DNA of 64,000 bases from positions 908,517,309 to 908,581,308 of the forward strand of contig CM066035.1 of NCBI GenBank assembly GCA_033557465.1, given 5' to 3'. This document shows positions 41,384 through 53,902 of the stretch, one piece after another. A model generated the notes under the pieces. The model was not told the DNA's origin. It ran no database searches and saw only the letters and a program-made list of their open reading frames with translations. This stretch comes from Ichthyophis bannanicus (lineage: Eukaryota; Chordata; Amphibia; Gymnophiona; Ichthyophiidae). The position numbers and the translations under genes are program-made. Numbering within the stretch: position 1 is the stretch's first letter; each line of letters opens with the position of its first letter.

Positions 41384-43018
41384 TCACAGAAGACTAAGCC
41401 AGTCAATTTCATAATTCAATCCCATGGGAGACATAGTATTGAGTTGAAAGATCCAACGTTGTTCCTTCCATTGTAACTTATTCTCACGATCACCTCCACG
41501 TGGATCCATAGGGACATGATCTATTACAGTCCAACGAAGATCATCAAATTTATGTTGATGTGTTATACAATGAGATACTATCGGCACTGAATGTAACTGC
41601 TGTCGGAGCCTTGAAGAATGTTCTGCCAAACACTTCTTGATCGGGCGAGTAGTCCTGCCCACATATAATAAATCACAAGGACACCAAAGCATATAAACTA
41701 CATAGGACGACAAACAAGTAGTGTTCCACCGACGTTTATAAACCTGATATGTTCCCGGATGTTGCCACTCTGATCCTGATAATGTGGAAGAACAGTAAAT
41801 GCAGTGCAAACGGGAATTGTGTGTTCCTTCAATCTCCAAAGATATAGGCCTATCAATAGCAACAGTTGTCTTCACCAATCGATTGGACAAATTTGAGCCC
41901 CTCGAAAAAGCAATCTGAAAGGTTTATCAAAGCAAGTATGTAATCGCAACATTGACCAATGTGAATAAAGAATCCGTAAAACTTCAGAACTCCGTTCCAT
42001 ATAAGGTAAAATCCCTCCTACAATCTCTGAAGACCGCTGATTCATTGAAATAAATTGCGGATCTAAAAGCCACTCTCTATGAATGTGATAAGCTCTACGA
42101 TAAGCCCTCCGTATCACAGAAACGGGATAACCCCTACAAAGAAGCCGATGTTTAAGATCTATTGCATGATGCTTAAAATCTTGAAGAGTACTACAAAGCC
42201 TCCGTAGCCTAAGAAACTGGCCAAATGGCAACCCTCTTCGCAAAGGGCTTGGATGAAAACTTTTAAAGTGCAATAAGCTGTTCCGTTGAACAGGTTTATG
42301 AAACAAAATCGTCATTAATCTATCCCCTCCCTTATACATTTCCATGTCTAAAAACTCAATTTTTTGATCTTCAATATGTTCAGTAAATGTAATATTAGAT
42401 CTCAAAGAATTTAACCAAACAATAAATTGATATAAAGAAGGTAGATCAGATATCCAAATAAGGAACACGTCATCTAAAAATCTTTTCCACAGAAGTACAT
42501 TAGCAAAAAATGGAGAGGTACGTATTTGTTTGTCCTCCATTTCTGCCATATAGAGTGTTGCTATGGAGGGTGCCACAGTGGCCCCCATCGCTATCCCGGA
42601 AACTTGTTGATAATATGTTCCTTCAAATACAAAATAATTATGGGTAAGCACCAAATTGATCAACTGTAACAAAAAAGCTCGGGGGAGGCGCTCAGGAGCA
42701 AAAATAAATGAGGTCTCCAAAAGACGTAAAGCTTCCTTTTGACCTATATTAGTGTGGAGTGCCACCACGTCCAAAGTTTCCAGCAAAGCTCCCATAGGTA
42801 ATTCTACCAATGAAATTGTCTGTATAAAATCAGTAGAGTCCCGAATGTACGACCAAACTTTACTTGCTTCTTGTTTCAAAAAAAAAGGTCACAAAAAATA
42901 GAGAGGGATTCCAACACCGAATTTCTGCAGGAAACTATTGGTCTTCCCAGAGGAGAGGATAAAGATTTATGGATGTTCGGGACCAAATATATAACTGAAA
43001 CTTTTGAATGTGACTCTT
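41384..43018 (-). pseudogene. PLE reverse transcriptase-GIY-YIG endonuclease
   Basis: RT signatures in order are YLVPNIHKSLSSPLGRPIVS, then LETLDVVALHTNI, QQVSGIAMGATVAPSIATLY and KRFLDDVFLIW (near 42460-42490; FLDD replaces the YADD box, as in many PLEs). The C-terminal GIY-YIG domain has VVYMLWCPCDLLYVGRT at 41655-41710. Two frameshifts break it: one at a T9 run (42878-42886) and one near 41920 before SRGSNLSNRLVKTT. The 5' end is truncated. Poseidon/Neptune-type PLE is likely. Confidence 0.9.
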
Positions 43019-43546
43019 TTGTGCTGACAGACCACTGTGCAACAGCATTTTTGTATCACAGATATCGCCATAATGTGGACATGCATCAACAGTGGCTGGA
43101 TATGAGGACATGGTGACTCTACCCATTTCGATGACATCTCCCTTCACTGTGATGTGTCATGGCCTTTGAGATCCTCAGGGGATCTCAAACATACACTTGC
43201 TGCACACACACGGTAGGTTGCACCTTTAGTCTTTTGTGAATGACATCAGCCTTTACATGTTAATGATTTCCTGTTTCTCTCATAGACATTTCCTGTTGGG
43301 TCTCTGTACACGAATGCTGATGCACATGGGGTGGAGCTATAAAACCCCTGTGTAACATGGGCATGGACATGACCATATCCATGTGACACCCTCATCTGCG
43401 GTTCCAATTCAAAATGTCCCCAACATGCAGTGTGTTCTGTGTTGTGATCATGTTATGTTTGCCTGTGTGACATTTCCTTACGTACATATTGATGTTTTAC
43501 TCTCTGCAATTTGCACTGATGTTGCAAGCAGCATACCACTACATTG

Positions 43547-44967
43547 TGCAATGCTTCCGCTTGGGCCCAAGAGCTTACAAGCAGGAAACAGCCTTATGTT
43601 GTCCACTTTTGAATAAAGCTTCCCTTGTTGTCACCGGAGGTATTCTGGGACTTGTAGTTAGTTTATTCTTCTAGGACAAATTGTAGTTGTGAGTCAGTGG
43701 TTCAAGGCAGCAAGAAAATTTATTTTGTGGGGATTTCCAGGGCATTTAAGCTCAATACACAAACAAGGCAAAAAGGATGCTTCTCCAACATAAAGGATAA
43801 ATCAGGTAACAGAGAATGACGTAACAAAACCACTTTTCACTTTTCACTGTTCAGCTGTTCTTATTCCCATGAGCTTACACCGAGGACTGCCTTGTGTGGT
43901 CATTCAACAGAAATACAGATAAACTTGCAACAGCTGTGATTTTCTTTTCTCAAAGCAACTTCTTCTAAGCACGGCTTCTTAGCTTCAGAAGGCAATTAAG
44001 CTTAGTAAAACACAGTATTAGCTTTCCTTAATTCTAAGCAGGTATTTCACTTATTCTCTATATTGTTTCACAGTCTCTCAGCTCAGTTCAATAATGCAGA
44101 CTCTTCTTTTAAACACAGTGAGCAATCCATTGGTACAGGTTCACACTCAGAGCTTGGCAAACAGGAATCTATTTGCATTCCTTCTATGGCATCAGGATAT
44201 ATGATATCTCTATCAAAGTTACAAACTCTCCCAGACTTTCTCTCCTTTAGAAATTCCTGGAACTGATTCCACAGCAATTCGGCTTGTAAAGGCACAGTTG
44301 TATTAGGAGAGTGAACTTTTCCCTCAGCAAACAACTCTCTCAGTGCTTCTAGCTTTGAAGACTCAGCTGTTCTGCTTTTATCAGGGCTATGACTTTTCCC
44401 ATACGTAAAACTTTCCACCCACCTCTTAGCAGTAGACGGTGAGGGCTCTGCTTCCTGGACCTTAGCAATATCAAACTGTTTCTCTGTGGATTTCTCAGCT
44501 CTGAAACTGCCGGCTTTACCTTGGGGATGGTTCCTCAGACAAGTGCTGATTTCTTTCTTCCTGGGATCCTCCAGGGTCTGAAATTCAGCCTCCTTATGTC
44601 CTTCTCCAGTCCGTCTTGGGTAGCTGCTTTCCTGGGAGTTTTCTTCTTTCTTTCTCCTCCAGCTATGCTCAGCCTTGCTCTCTCTGTTGTCCTTTGCCTT
44701 CTTCCTTCTTTCCTTGTTCTGCTCTGCTCGTGGTTTTAAGAACCGTTGGCTGCTAGGCACTCCCTGTTCTCTGCACCTGTGTGACTAATCATCAGGTAAG
44801 CTTGTCTCCACCCCTGAGCTAAGGCGTGGCCTGACCTTAGCAGGGAGCTGGGTTTTTTTCTGATCTGGCTTGCAAGTCTTATGCACAAGTGAACTGTCAT
44901 TCATTTCAAAGGGGAAACTAGGATTTTCTTCCACTTCCATGTCTTCCTGGGAGCTTTCATCACTACA
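43547..44967 (-). mobile_element. Solo LTR 3 (1421 bp)
   Basis: On the minus strand it starts TGTAGTGATG and ends GCATTGCA. ATTG at 43543-43546 and 44968-44971 is a perfect 4-bp duplication. The empty site in copy A (about 3020-3030) confirms it. It has ACAAAATAAATTTTC near its 3' end and AACTACAAGTCCCAGAATACC at 43639-43659. Confidence 0.8.
44083..44760 (-). CDS. Open frame inside solo LTR 3 (225 aa)
   Basis: A Lys/Glu/Ser-rich hydrophilic frame without a recognised domain (RRKKAKDNRESKAEHSWRR near the start; LWNQFQEFLKERKSG and a C-terminal SSECEPVPMDCSLC). An upstream frame (44785-45000) encodes CSDESSQEDMEVEE and KVRPRLSS, resembling LTR 1 upstream sequence. The C-terminal Glu/Met/Cys pattern links it to the other LTR frames. 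Coding status is unproven. Confidence 0.35.
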   Translation of the reverse strand: MPSSQRFLKPRAEQNKERRKKAKDNRESKAEHSWRRKKEENSQESSYPRRTGEGHKEAEFQTLEDPRKKEISTCLRNHPQGKAGSFRAEKSTEKQFDIAKVQEAEPSPSTAKRWVESFTYGKSHSPDKSRTAESSKLEALRELFAEGKVHSPNTTVPLQAELLWNQFQEFLKERKSGRVCNFDRDIIYPDAIEGMQIDSCLPSSECEPVPMDCSLCLKEESALLN

Positions 44968-46828
44968 ATTGTTTATCCTCTTCTGACACAGGGCAGTGAA
45001 CACACAAAGCACATCTACTACAGTGCATCCAGCATCACCATCAACCACCTGTTGGAGGACACAACAACACCATGGAACTATCCCTGGGAAATGGTGCCAT
45101 AGGATGTTTGACCTCTGCAAGTGGGACACATGCCTAGGATGGACAGTATTATTGTTGGACTGCTTCTTTGGCCATGACAGGCCTGTCCAACACACCGTTG
45201 CTGCTGTGCTCTGGCTGGGTGTCGTGTTCATCACAGGAGACACACATAACCTTTCCAGTACTGTGGCATATTGGGATGTCACACTTGACTATGCATGCCC
45301 AGGGTTTCAAGGATAGTCATAACATGACTTGTTGGATTGCAGACACCTTTTGCACTTTGGACACTGTGTACTGGTCCCCACGTTTGCAGCAGGGACTGAC
45401 ATTGTCACTGTATGTTGTACATCCTTCTGACATTGTGTTATTGTGCTTTGCCCATGTGTGTGACATGGAACGCAGGATACGCTCATCTGTTTGTTTCAAC
45501 ACGAGCATACAGCCATGCGTGTGGCACAGGGGGAGCAATGAAGAGGTCCTCTTGTCCATGTCCACCTAGCCTCCACTTGTACATGACACAATATTTGCCA
45601 TGACACCACTTTACTGCACACCAACATCTTGGATTTTTGTTTGCAATCACCAAGGGTGTTACAGTGCATGTGTGGCATCACTGTATCATGTTTCAACGTA
45701 CATGTGCATGTGACTGACTATGTTGGTGCAACACAGCAGGTTGCAATATGGCTTTTGTGTGGGTTACTGTAACATGTTTGACCTTTCTTTCCATCTCTAT
45801 ATACAGGTTATAGTGTCTGTTTACTGTATAGACGTGACGCTCTGCATTGATTTACAAACCTAGCATTGCATATCTGTACAGTCCTATTTATCCCCTGAGG
45901 TAACAACACTCACATTGCCCCGTTATATTTGGAGTGAGGCAGTGTGAGTGTCCATTTTCTTCCTTCATTTGTGCATTCCATGTACCGTGATATATGTGTA
46001 AGGACACTGTATCCACAACAACCAGAGCAGGGGGACCTTCTGCATAGTGTTATCTCTGCATGTTTCTGAAGATGGTTTCATTTGAAGTCTCTGTGTTCAT
46101 GTGCCTCTGCTACCTGTTAGCATATCCTCATTGTGCATTTGACAATTGTTTAGGGTTACATTGTTGCAGCTTTGATTCCTATATCAGGCATTATGTGACA
46201 GCTGTAATATATATTTTGATATGTGTGTTTACACTTTCTTACTTTTAACAACATATGCTGTTTCATTTGTGTGCCTCCTGTGTTGGCAGACATATGTTTT
46301 AAGGAAGAGATCATGATTGATGTGTGTTGGGCCCTCATCATGCACCGCCTACTGTCTACATGCACACATATGTAACTAACACATTTGGGGCATGCAGCAG
46401 CATGTGGGGGGTGGGGGCTAATGCATACTGCACACCATGCACCTGATGCACATTATCTCTCCTGCCCATCATCTGTAGACGGGCCAGTGACTTTTCTGTA
46501 ACATGTGGGTTGCTGCCCTGCAAAATGTGTTTTCCGTTTTTCACCTGGGATCCACTCACCTTCATATTATGATAGGCGGTATCTACACTATCTGTGATGA
46601 CTAACCAAAATAAAAATGTGTGTTTGATGTACATTTGTTTCTGCTGCTGCTTGATCACACTGACACTTGTATTTAGTGATTTCCTGGTCATGTACATGGC
46701 CCACCTGTGCTCACATCCTTGTACGGTGCCAGCTGTCTATCTGCCAGCCATTTGCCACATCACTGGGTGTTACAGGTTGCCATACACACCTTCCCTTTGA
46801 GGTACTATTATTGCATTGTGTTCTTTGT

Positions 46829-46898
46829 GCTTGTTTGCAATAGTGGCTACAGACATGTGTTATAACACCATAAGTTGAAGGTTTGATCCCCACACAGG
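46829..46898 (+). repeat. tRNA-like module B1
   Basis: GCAATAGTGGCTAC (A-box-like) is followed by AGGTTTGATCCCC (B-box-like). It is orthologous in position to 6408-6474. Confidence 0.5.
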
Positions 46899-47074
46899 GT
46901 TTACTTTTTTTTTTTCTGTTGTGCTAACCTGACCATTAGGTACCTGCAGGTTCATCACCTATGCACACACCCTTCCATCTCTTCACTGTACACCAAAGTG
47001 TGCCCTCTGTGCTGCCTATCCATCACATATTAGCTGTTACATATTTCACTTTCTTTATAGCATTTGCACAGCAG

Positions 47075-47147
47075 ACTGCTTGGGGATTGGCATTGCTGTG
47101 GTTCAGCTGGTCTGTGGCACACCTGTTTGCAGGTTCAATTCTCTCCT
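47075..47147 (+). repeat. tRNA-like module B2
   Basis: GGGGATTGGCATTGC is followed by CAGGTTCAATTCTC. It is orthologous in position to 6645-6718 and has the better B box of the two. Confidence 0.45.
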
Positions 47148-47444
47148 CTTCTGTTCCATATTTTTCCCTGCTCCCCAGAGCATCCCCTGCCACCCTTTGG
47201 GTTTAGGTTCTTTCCTCTTTTGCATGCTGCATCCACTGTATAACATTTCATTGTGTGTGTGCATGTAGTTATATGTGGCTCTGGTCCCAATTACAGACTG
47301 TGATCTGATCTGTACACACCAGATCTGCATGTGCATTTCATCATGGTTACTGTTGGAGGTTTGCCTATCCTGGCAGACAGCAGGCTTCTTGTGTGATGCC
47401 CTGCAGTATTCTTGTATGCAGCCTTTGCTAATGATCTCACGTTA

Positions 47445-47508
47445 GTGGTGTGGCCTACCGGTTTGTGCATTGACATTTGTGCTAATGGTCATAGGTTTGA
47501 TTTCTCTC
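47445..47508 (+). repeat. tRNA-like module B3
   Basis: TGGCCTACCGG is followed by ATAGGTTTGATTTC. It is orthologous in position to 7026-7090. Confidence 0.45.
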
Positions 47509-47959
47509 TGTTCCCTTTCATTTATATGCCTGTCCTGCACAGCTACTTTTCATTCCTGTGACAGTCATATCTGTGCAGATCTGTGCTGTTAGCACATTGT
47601 ACCCTTATCACAGTTGCCAACCATCCTTCTGTCCATCTATGTGTGTCTGCCAGCTGTGTGCCATCCTACCCTGATGTGCATGCTGTCTATCCCATGTCCT
47701 GCACTGCTACACATTTCTGCATTGCAGCTCTCCCTGGTTGCCTCTCCTGTGTGTGATCTGCATGGCACTGCTACTACTCTGTCCTCCTGTCATTACACCT
47801 ATCCTGCCACCTCTACCTCCTCTGCTGGACACGTCTTCCCATCCTCTGCCACACACTGTCATTGTTGCATGGTACATTATCATCACCCTGTGCATCGCTA
47901 CAGCTGCCCCCGATATGTTTGTCAATTTTTCCAGCTGCCAAATGGGCTGGACATGTGGA

Positions 47960-48510
47960 TTTCTTATTAGAATAGCGTGGGGGTCTATTTTTAGGGTAGT
48001 AGTGAGGTTTAGATGGAGAAGGGTGAGGGTGAGCATGTATGAGTGTATGTGCTCCCTGAGAGGGATATGGGGGGGGGGGATGAGGGATAATTTGATGGTG
48101 CCGGGTAGGTCATGTGAGGGAGTATTTTTTGGGGTAGGGTTGGAGTTGATATTTATGGGTGAGTGGAGTGAGTGGGGTAGAAGGAGGGAGGAGTGGGATG
48201 TGGATGAGATTAGATAGGGTATGTGAGGAACTATCTTTAGAGTGGGAGAGAAATCGTGGTGGGGGGGGGACCAGGGTTAGGGCTGATATTGCCTGATGAG
48301 AGAAGGAGAATGAGTATTAGAGAGCGAGGTAAAGTGGAGATAGTACGGCGGAAGCGAGAGTGGGGTTGTCTTAAAGAGAGGGGGGCAGGTTGAATGTGGG
48401 GGATGGTGTGGAGTAGTTCAAGAGCAAGTGCTAGGGTAGGGGGCAGAATGGAGGGAGAAGTGAGGAAGGTGGAGAGGGGGGGCTGGGTAAGTGCGGTGCA
48501 GTATCAGTTA
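47960..48510 (-). repeat. L2 5'-region fragment
   Basis: 48255-48500 aligns with 52970-53200 (TGATGAGAGAAGGAGAA, GAGGTTGTCTTAGAGAG-type phrases, GGCAGAATGGAGGG), the 5' region of the L2 at 50.0-53.7 kb. It replaces the H3 right end. No intact frame remains. Confidence 0.55.
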
Positions 48511-49766
48511 TAAAAGAGATGCAATTCCCCATATTGTGTAAAATATAAAGATAGTGCAAAGTATGATCACTACATTGAAAATAAAATTATTTTTTCTACC
48601 TTTGTTGTTTGACATTTTATTCTCTGATCATGCTGGTCCCGATCTGAGGCTTCTGCTTTCCTGTCTTCTCTTAGCTCTCAATGGTCTATAGTCCATCTGC
48701 CATTTCTTGTCTCTTCTTTTGTTTTCTTCATTTCCTTCCATCAGCCTATTTCCATTTCCAGTAAACCTCCCCAGTATCAGCACCCTTACCAGTCCTCCCT
48801 TCCCAGTCCCTTCCAGTGTCAACATCCTTGAATTCCCAGGACTGCCACTGGTGTCCATTTTCTTCCAGTCCCCCTCCTTCCCCACTGTTCAGCCCCTTCT
48901 TGTCCAAATACCATTGTATCTATCAGCTACTCCCAGTGCCACCCCCCCGTGTCAGCTCCCTTACAGTCCCAGTGCCTCCTCTCTTCCAGCCCCCGTGCCC
49001 CCTCCCTTCCAGCCTCCTCCCCATTAGCTAGTGACCTACCAGTCCCATCCTCAATTGTCAGCTCCCTCCAGTCCCACCCCCAGGTATCAGCTCCCTTCCA
49101 GTCCAACTCCAGTATCATCCCCCTCCTCCCTTCCCTAGTGTCATCATCCTTCCAGCCCACTTCTTTCCCCCATGTCAGCTCCCTTCCAGCTCCTACCTTC
49201 CCCCTCATGTCAGCTCCTTTCCTGCCCCCTCCTTCCCCTGGCAGCTGTGGCACCTGTGTCTTAGAGAGCCATGGCAGCTATGATAACGCTAGTAATTTAA
49301 CATAAAAGCAAAACTGGTATAGAACCTTCCTGCCTCTGCTATGTAACCCATGCTGCTGCATCCCACCCCCTCTAGCAAAGTGGGATGCAGCAGCAGGGGT
49401 TGCATAGCAGATGCCGGAAGGCTCCACACCAATTTTACTTTTATTTTAAATTAGTACCACTATTGCAGGGGCGACCAACGAAAGGATGGGGCAGGAAGGG
49501 AGCTGACACTGGAGGGGAAGTTGGGGGCAGGAAGGGAGCTGACATGAGAGGGAAGTCCCGCAGGCAGGTTCAACTCTCTTTTGACATGGGGGGGGGGAGC
49601 GGTTGATTCTGCTGCTGCTGAGAAGCAGCAGCAGCAGTTTGTCCACCTTTTTTTTTTTAAACCTTGAAGGTAGAGTGAGGTGGCTGCTTTGGGGGCATTT
49701 TTTGCGTCCAAAACGTTTGCCACTTGAGGCGGCCTCCTCACTCTGCCTCATTATAGAGCCACCCTG
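48511..49766. mobile_element. Foldback with minisatellite arms, hAT-like right end
   Basis: A pyrimidine-rich minisatellite (CAGCTCCCTTCCAGTCC units, 48780-49240) on the left is mirrored by purine-rich units (GGGAGCTGACA) at 49480-49550. The inner arms CTGCTATGTAACCCATGCTG and its complement (49335-49420) surround a short loop near 49372. The right end GAGGCGGCCTCC...GAGCCACCCTG at 49720-49766 looks like a hAT terminus. The left terminus was not found. Confidence 0.55.
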
Positions 49767-50009
49767 GTTTTGAAAGGAGGGGAAGTTGCCATAGTTTGAA
49801 GGAAGAGGCTTGGCTCAAGAGGAGGAGGGGCAGACATACACAGATCCACACATGCCACAGATGCAGTGAGATGTGTTTGCAAGTTTGTGAGGTCTGTGTG
49901 TTGGTGTAGAGCTGTTCTACTAATATTAATAGAATCTTTTCAGTGCATAGTCAGTGAGTGCATTTATGCCACGGGGATATTTAAATATCTCTATCATATC
50001 ACCCCTATC
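49767..50009. other. Unassigned sequence
   Basis: No gene is seen. The stretch ends with an AT-rich part just before the L2 tail. Confidence 0.3.
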
Positions 50010-53000
50010 ACTACTACTAACTACCACTACTGAGTATTTGTATAGTGCTACAAGACATATGCAGCACTGCACAGACATGTAAGAGACAGTCCCTGATCAT
50101 CAGAGCTTACAATCTAGTCAAGAGAGACAACACAGTAAGTGTAGACATGGATTCATCTAGGGGGAATGGTAAGGAAACACAAGGAGATCAGGTGAGTCAA
50201 GATCCAAAAGTGGCAGCAAAGATGTGAGTTTTCAGCCTGGATTTGAAAAGGGTCAGAGAAGACATCTGACGTACAGACTCAGGTAGTTTGTTCTAGGCAT
50301 AAGGTGCAGTAAGATGAAAGGAGTGAAGTCTGGAGTTAGCAGTAGAAGAGAAGAGCACAGTTAGGAGTGATTTTCCAGAAGAGCGGAGTTCCTGAGAAGG
50401 GGTGTAGGGAGAGATAAGAGAGGAGAGGTAGTGAGGAGCTGCAGAGTGAATGCAATTATAGGTCACCAGGAGAAGTTTGACCTGTATGTGGAAATGGATA
50501 GGGAGCCAATGAAGTGACTTGAAAAGAGGGGTAATATGAGCATGACGAGGCTGACGGAAGATTATTCGTGCGGCAGAGTGTTGAACAGACTGAAAGGACG
50601 AGAGATGATTCAGTGGGAGACCAGCAAGGAGCAGGTTACCATAGTCAAGAAGGGAGGTGATTAAGGAGTGGATAAGTGTCTTAGACGTGTGTTCAGAAAG
50701 AAATGGGTGGATTTTGTTGATGATATAGAGAACAAAATGACAGTCTTCGCTATCAGGTGGATGTGTGTGGAGAAGAAGAGAGAGGAGTCAAAGACAACCC
50801 CAAGGTTGCAAGCAGAGGAAACAGAAAGGAGTAGAGAGTTATCCACAGAAACTGAGAAAGGAGGAAGAGGAGAGGAAGTTTTAGGGGGAAAGATAAGAAG
50901 CTCAGTTTTGGCCATGATAAATTTCAAGCGGTGGTGAGGGATCCAAGCATCAATGTCAGAAAAGCAGGCAGAGATCCAGGTCTGGATTGACTGAGAGATT
51001 TCAGTTGTGGAGAGGTCAATCTGGGAGTCATCAGCATAAAGATGATACTGAAAACCATGGGAAGAAATGAGTGCACCAAGGGACTGGGTATAAAGAGAGA
51101 AAAGGAGTGGACCCAAGATAGATCCTTGGGGTACACCAATTGAGAGCGGGATAGCAGCAGAGGAGGATCCACCAGAACAAGCACTGAAAGCATGTTGGGA
51201 GAGATAAGAGGAGAACCAGTACAGTAGGAGAGCCTTTAAAACCAAGTGAGGAGAGGGTATCAAAGAAAAGGTTGTGGTCAATAGTGTCAAAAGCAGCAGA
51301 GAGGTCAAGAAGGATGAGGACTGAGTAAAGGCCCTTGAATTTTGCCAGGAATAAATCACTGGAGACTTTGGCAAGAGCTGTTTCAGTAGAATGTAAAGGA
51401 CAAAAGCCAAATTGTAAAGGATCCAGGAGGGCCTGAGAGGAGATAAAGTCAAGGTAATGGTGGTGAACCGCCCATTCAAGTAGTTTAGAAACGAAAGGGA
51501 GGAGGGAGATGGGTCGATAGTTAGAAGGACAGGTAGGATCAAGTGAGGGTTTCTTGAGGAGCGGTGTAACTACGGCATGCTTGAAGGCTGCAGGGACAGT
51601 TGCAGTGGACAGTAATAGGTTGAGAATATGAGAGATGGAAGGGACTACAGTGGAGGAGATGGGGCTTAGGAGACGGATGGGAAAGAGGTTTTGCGGTTTC
51701 CTTCTCAGAGATCATAGAAAAGGAAGAAAGTATAGCAGAGGTAGAGAGGAAAGTTGGGAATGAAGAGGGGGTGGAGGGAAAGGAGGGGAGGGGTCAGAGG
51801 CGGAGGCACCTTGAGGAAAGAGTTGAGAGTAGTAAAGAGAATGCAAGGATCAGAAGCAAGAGAGTTAGTCAGATGGATATAATAGTCTTGTTTGGCGAGT
51901 GCTATGGCTGACTGAAAAGAGACAAGCATGAATTTGATGTGTAGAAAGTCTACAAAGGAGTGGGATTTGAGCCAAACACGCTCAGCTGAATGAGCACAAG
52001 AATGTAGATAGCGAGTAGTGGATGAAAGCCAGGGCTGTGGTATAGTACGCCTCACAGGACATGGCAAGGATGGAGAGACAGCATGCAGAGCAGAGGAGAG
52101 TGCAGTATTATAGGAAGCTACTGCCTCATCAACAGACTCAGATGATATAGTGGAGGAAAGAGATGATGAAACAGTGGAAGAGAGAACCAAAGAGTCAATA
52201 GCATGAAGATTTCTAAAGAGGTTGGAGGAGACAGGACAAGTTTGAGGCAGTGGGTGATGAAGAGTGAAGCTTAACAGGTCAGATAAGGGAAGAACTGAGG
52301 TACAGAGGTTTGAGGGCAAGCAGCTAGAGGAAAATTAAATGTCAAGGCAGTGGCCATGCTGGTGAGTGAGGGCAGTAGAGCAAAGCTGGAGGTTGAATGA
52401 GGAAGTAAGGGAAAGGAGCTTTAAAGCATAAGGATCAGAGGAGTTATCAACATAAATGTTAAAATCCCCGAGAATAAGATTGGGGGAAGAGGAATCTAGA
52501 AAGAAGGAAAGCCACGAGTCAAAGTCAGTGAGAAAGGTGGAGGTGGACTTGTCAGGAGGTTGATAAATAATAGCTACCCGGAGAGTTAGTGGAGTGAAAA
52601 GACGGATGGAGTGGACTTCAAAGGAGGGAAAGGAGCGAAAATGAGGCAACAGGAGGGGTTGGAACTGTTAGGAAGGAGAAAGTAGAAGCCCAACACAGCC
52701 ACCATGGCCAGTGGGCCGAGGTGTGTGGGAGAACTGATAACTGCCATGACAGAGAGCAGCAACAGATGTTGTGTCTTCTAGGAGGAGCCAGGTCTCAGTT
52801 AGAGCAAGAAGATGGAGAGCATTAGAGATAGAGATCATGAGTAAAAGCAAGTTTATTAGAGATAGAGTGTGTGTTCCACAAGGCCCATGAGAAAGGGAGA
52901 GAGGAAGGGGAAAGAAGAGGGATATGAATAAGATTAGAGATGTTGCATAAAGATCTATTCTCAGAATATGACAAAAGTCTAGGAGGGCCAGGATTGGAGT

Positions 53001-53750
53001 TGATATCTCCAGATGAGAGAAGGAGAAGGAGTAGAAGAGTGCAGGGCAGAGAGGAGACAGCACGGTGGAAACGAGGGTGAGGTTGTCTTAGAGAGATGGC
53101 TGAATGAGAGGGAGAAAGTGGTGAAGCTCAAGAGCTGATGACAGGGTAGAGGACAGAATGGAGGGGCAAGTGAGGATGGTAAAGGGAGATAAGGAGGGGA
53201 GGAGTGAAGGTGTTGGTAGGAGGGGAGACAATTAGGGAGTAAGAAGAATAGGAAGACAAAGTGATGAGGAGTCATAGAAGAGAGATAGAGAGGAGAACAG
53301 AGGCCAGAAGAAATAGATAGGTTGGAAAGAGCCCACAGGGGATTAGGTGCACCTGTGAATAAGCGAGGTGATGAGCAGATGACAGCTATAAGAGACTGAG
53401 TGCCAGGGGGTGGGTGGGTAGAGGGGAAGGGGTAGGGTGTAAGTTATTCAGCTGAGAAAAGCTGAACAATAGTGCAAAAACAGGTACAATGAGGTAAAAG
53501 AGCACACTAACAATGATAAATAAATATATAGAGGCAGACAAGACTCACAAAAAGCAAGCAAATTCAAAGTTGCAGCCCAGCTTGCAATGGAGCAGTTCTC
53601 TTCCCAGAGAAGAGAAAGGCAAACAGAGTTTAATGCACCTGGAAGACAGGAAAAGGGGCTATACAATACCTCAGCAGGGGGGGGGGGAGGGGTTAGTCAC
53701 TCAGGTAGATTAGAGCAGACGTAGTCCGCCTTTCCTCTAAAGTATACATA
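50010..53750 (-). mobile_element. L2 LINE copy 3, nearly full length, decayed
   Basis: The 3' end is the ACTACTACTAACTACC tail at 50010-50030 with the 3' UTR to about 50650. Coding remnants run 50661-53063. The purine-rich 5' region extends to about 53700. The family 3' end matches the relics at 306 and 30540. Its 5' edge is uncertain because the L1 copy inserts at 53753. Confidence 0.75.
50661..53063 (-). pseudogene. L2 copy 3 endonuclease-RT, frameshifted
   Basis: Order on the minus strand: LALTETWL and GGCVGLLLSPS (52.7-53.06 kb), IIYQPPDKSTS and LILGDFNIYVD (52.34-52.65 kb), a linker (51.7-52.3 kb), then [30 protein letters not shown] and [17 protein letters not shown] (50.66-51.54 kb). 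The motifs are classic L2, including YADD and the endonuclease GDFN. Several frame changes and stops separate them. Confidence 0.8.
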
Positions 53751-53902
53751 TTAAGATTGTTAAGTCTGGGGGGGCGGAGCCTGATGTCCAGCGGGTTAGA
53801 CGCTTCGCGCTGAAGCTCCCGAGAGGCCTACTCAGAATCCTGACTTAATACCTACCTAAACTTAATATTTTGCTCCGAACTTACCGGGGTACCTCGGGGG
53901 GG

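Larger units (their letters stand above)
40931..43018 (-). mobile_element. Penelope-like element, 5'-truncated
   Basis: The element is in minus orientation, with its 3' end next to the transposase fragment. RT and GIY-YIG coding (43018-41384) is followed by a 3' region with a hammerhead-like fold (41131-41174). Copy B begins immediately at 43019. No target duplication is visible, so insertion was accompanied by loss of H3 sequence or later rearrangement. Confidence 0.8.
43019..47950 (+). repeat. Harbinger right-arm block, copy B
   Basis: This is the homologue of 2490-7540 and, by position, the right part of H3. It carries solo LTR 3 (43547-44967) and lacks solo LTR 1. It breaks at about 47950, so the H3 right terminal repeat is missing, replaced by an L2 5' fragment. 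No gene is seen outside the LTR. Confidence 0.8.
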
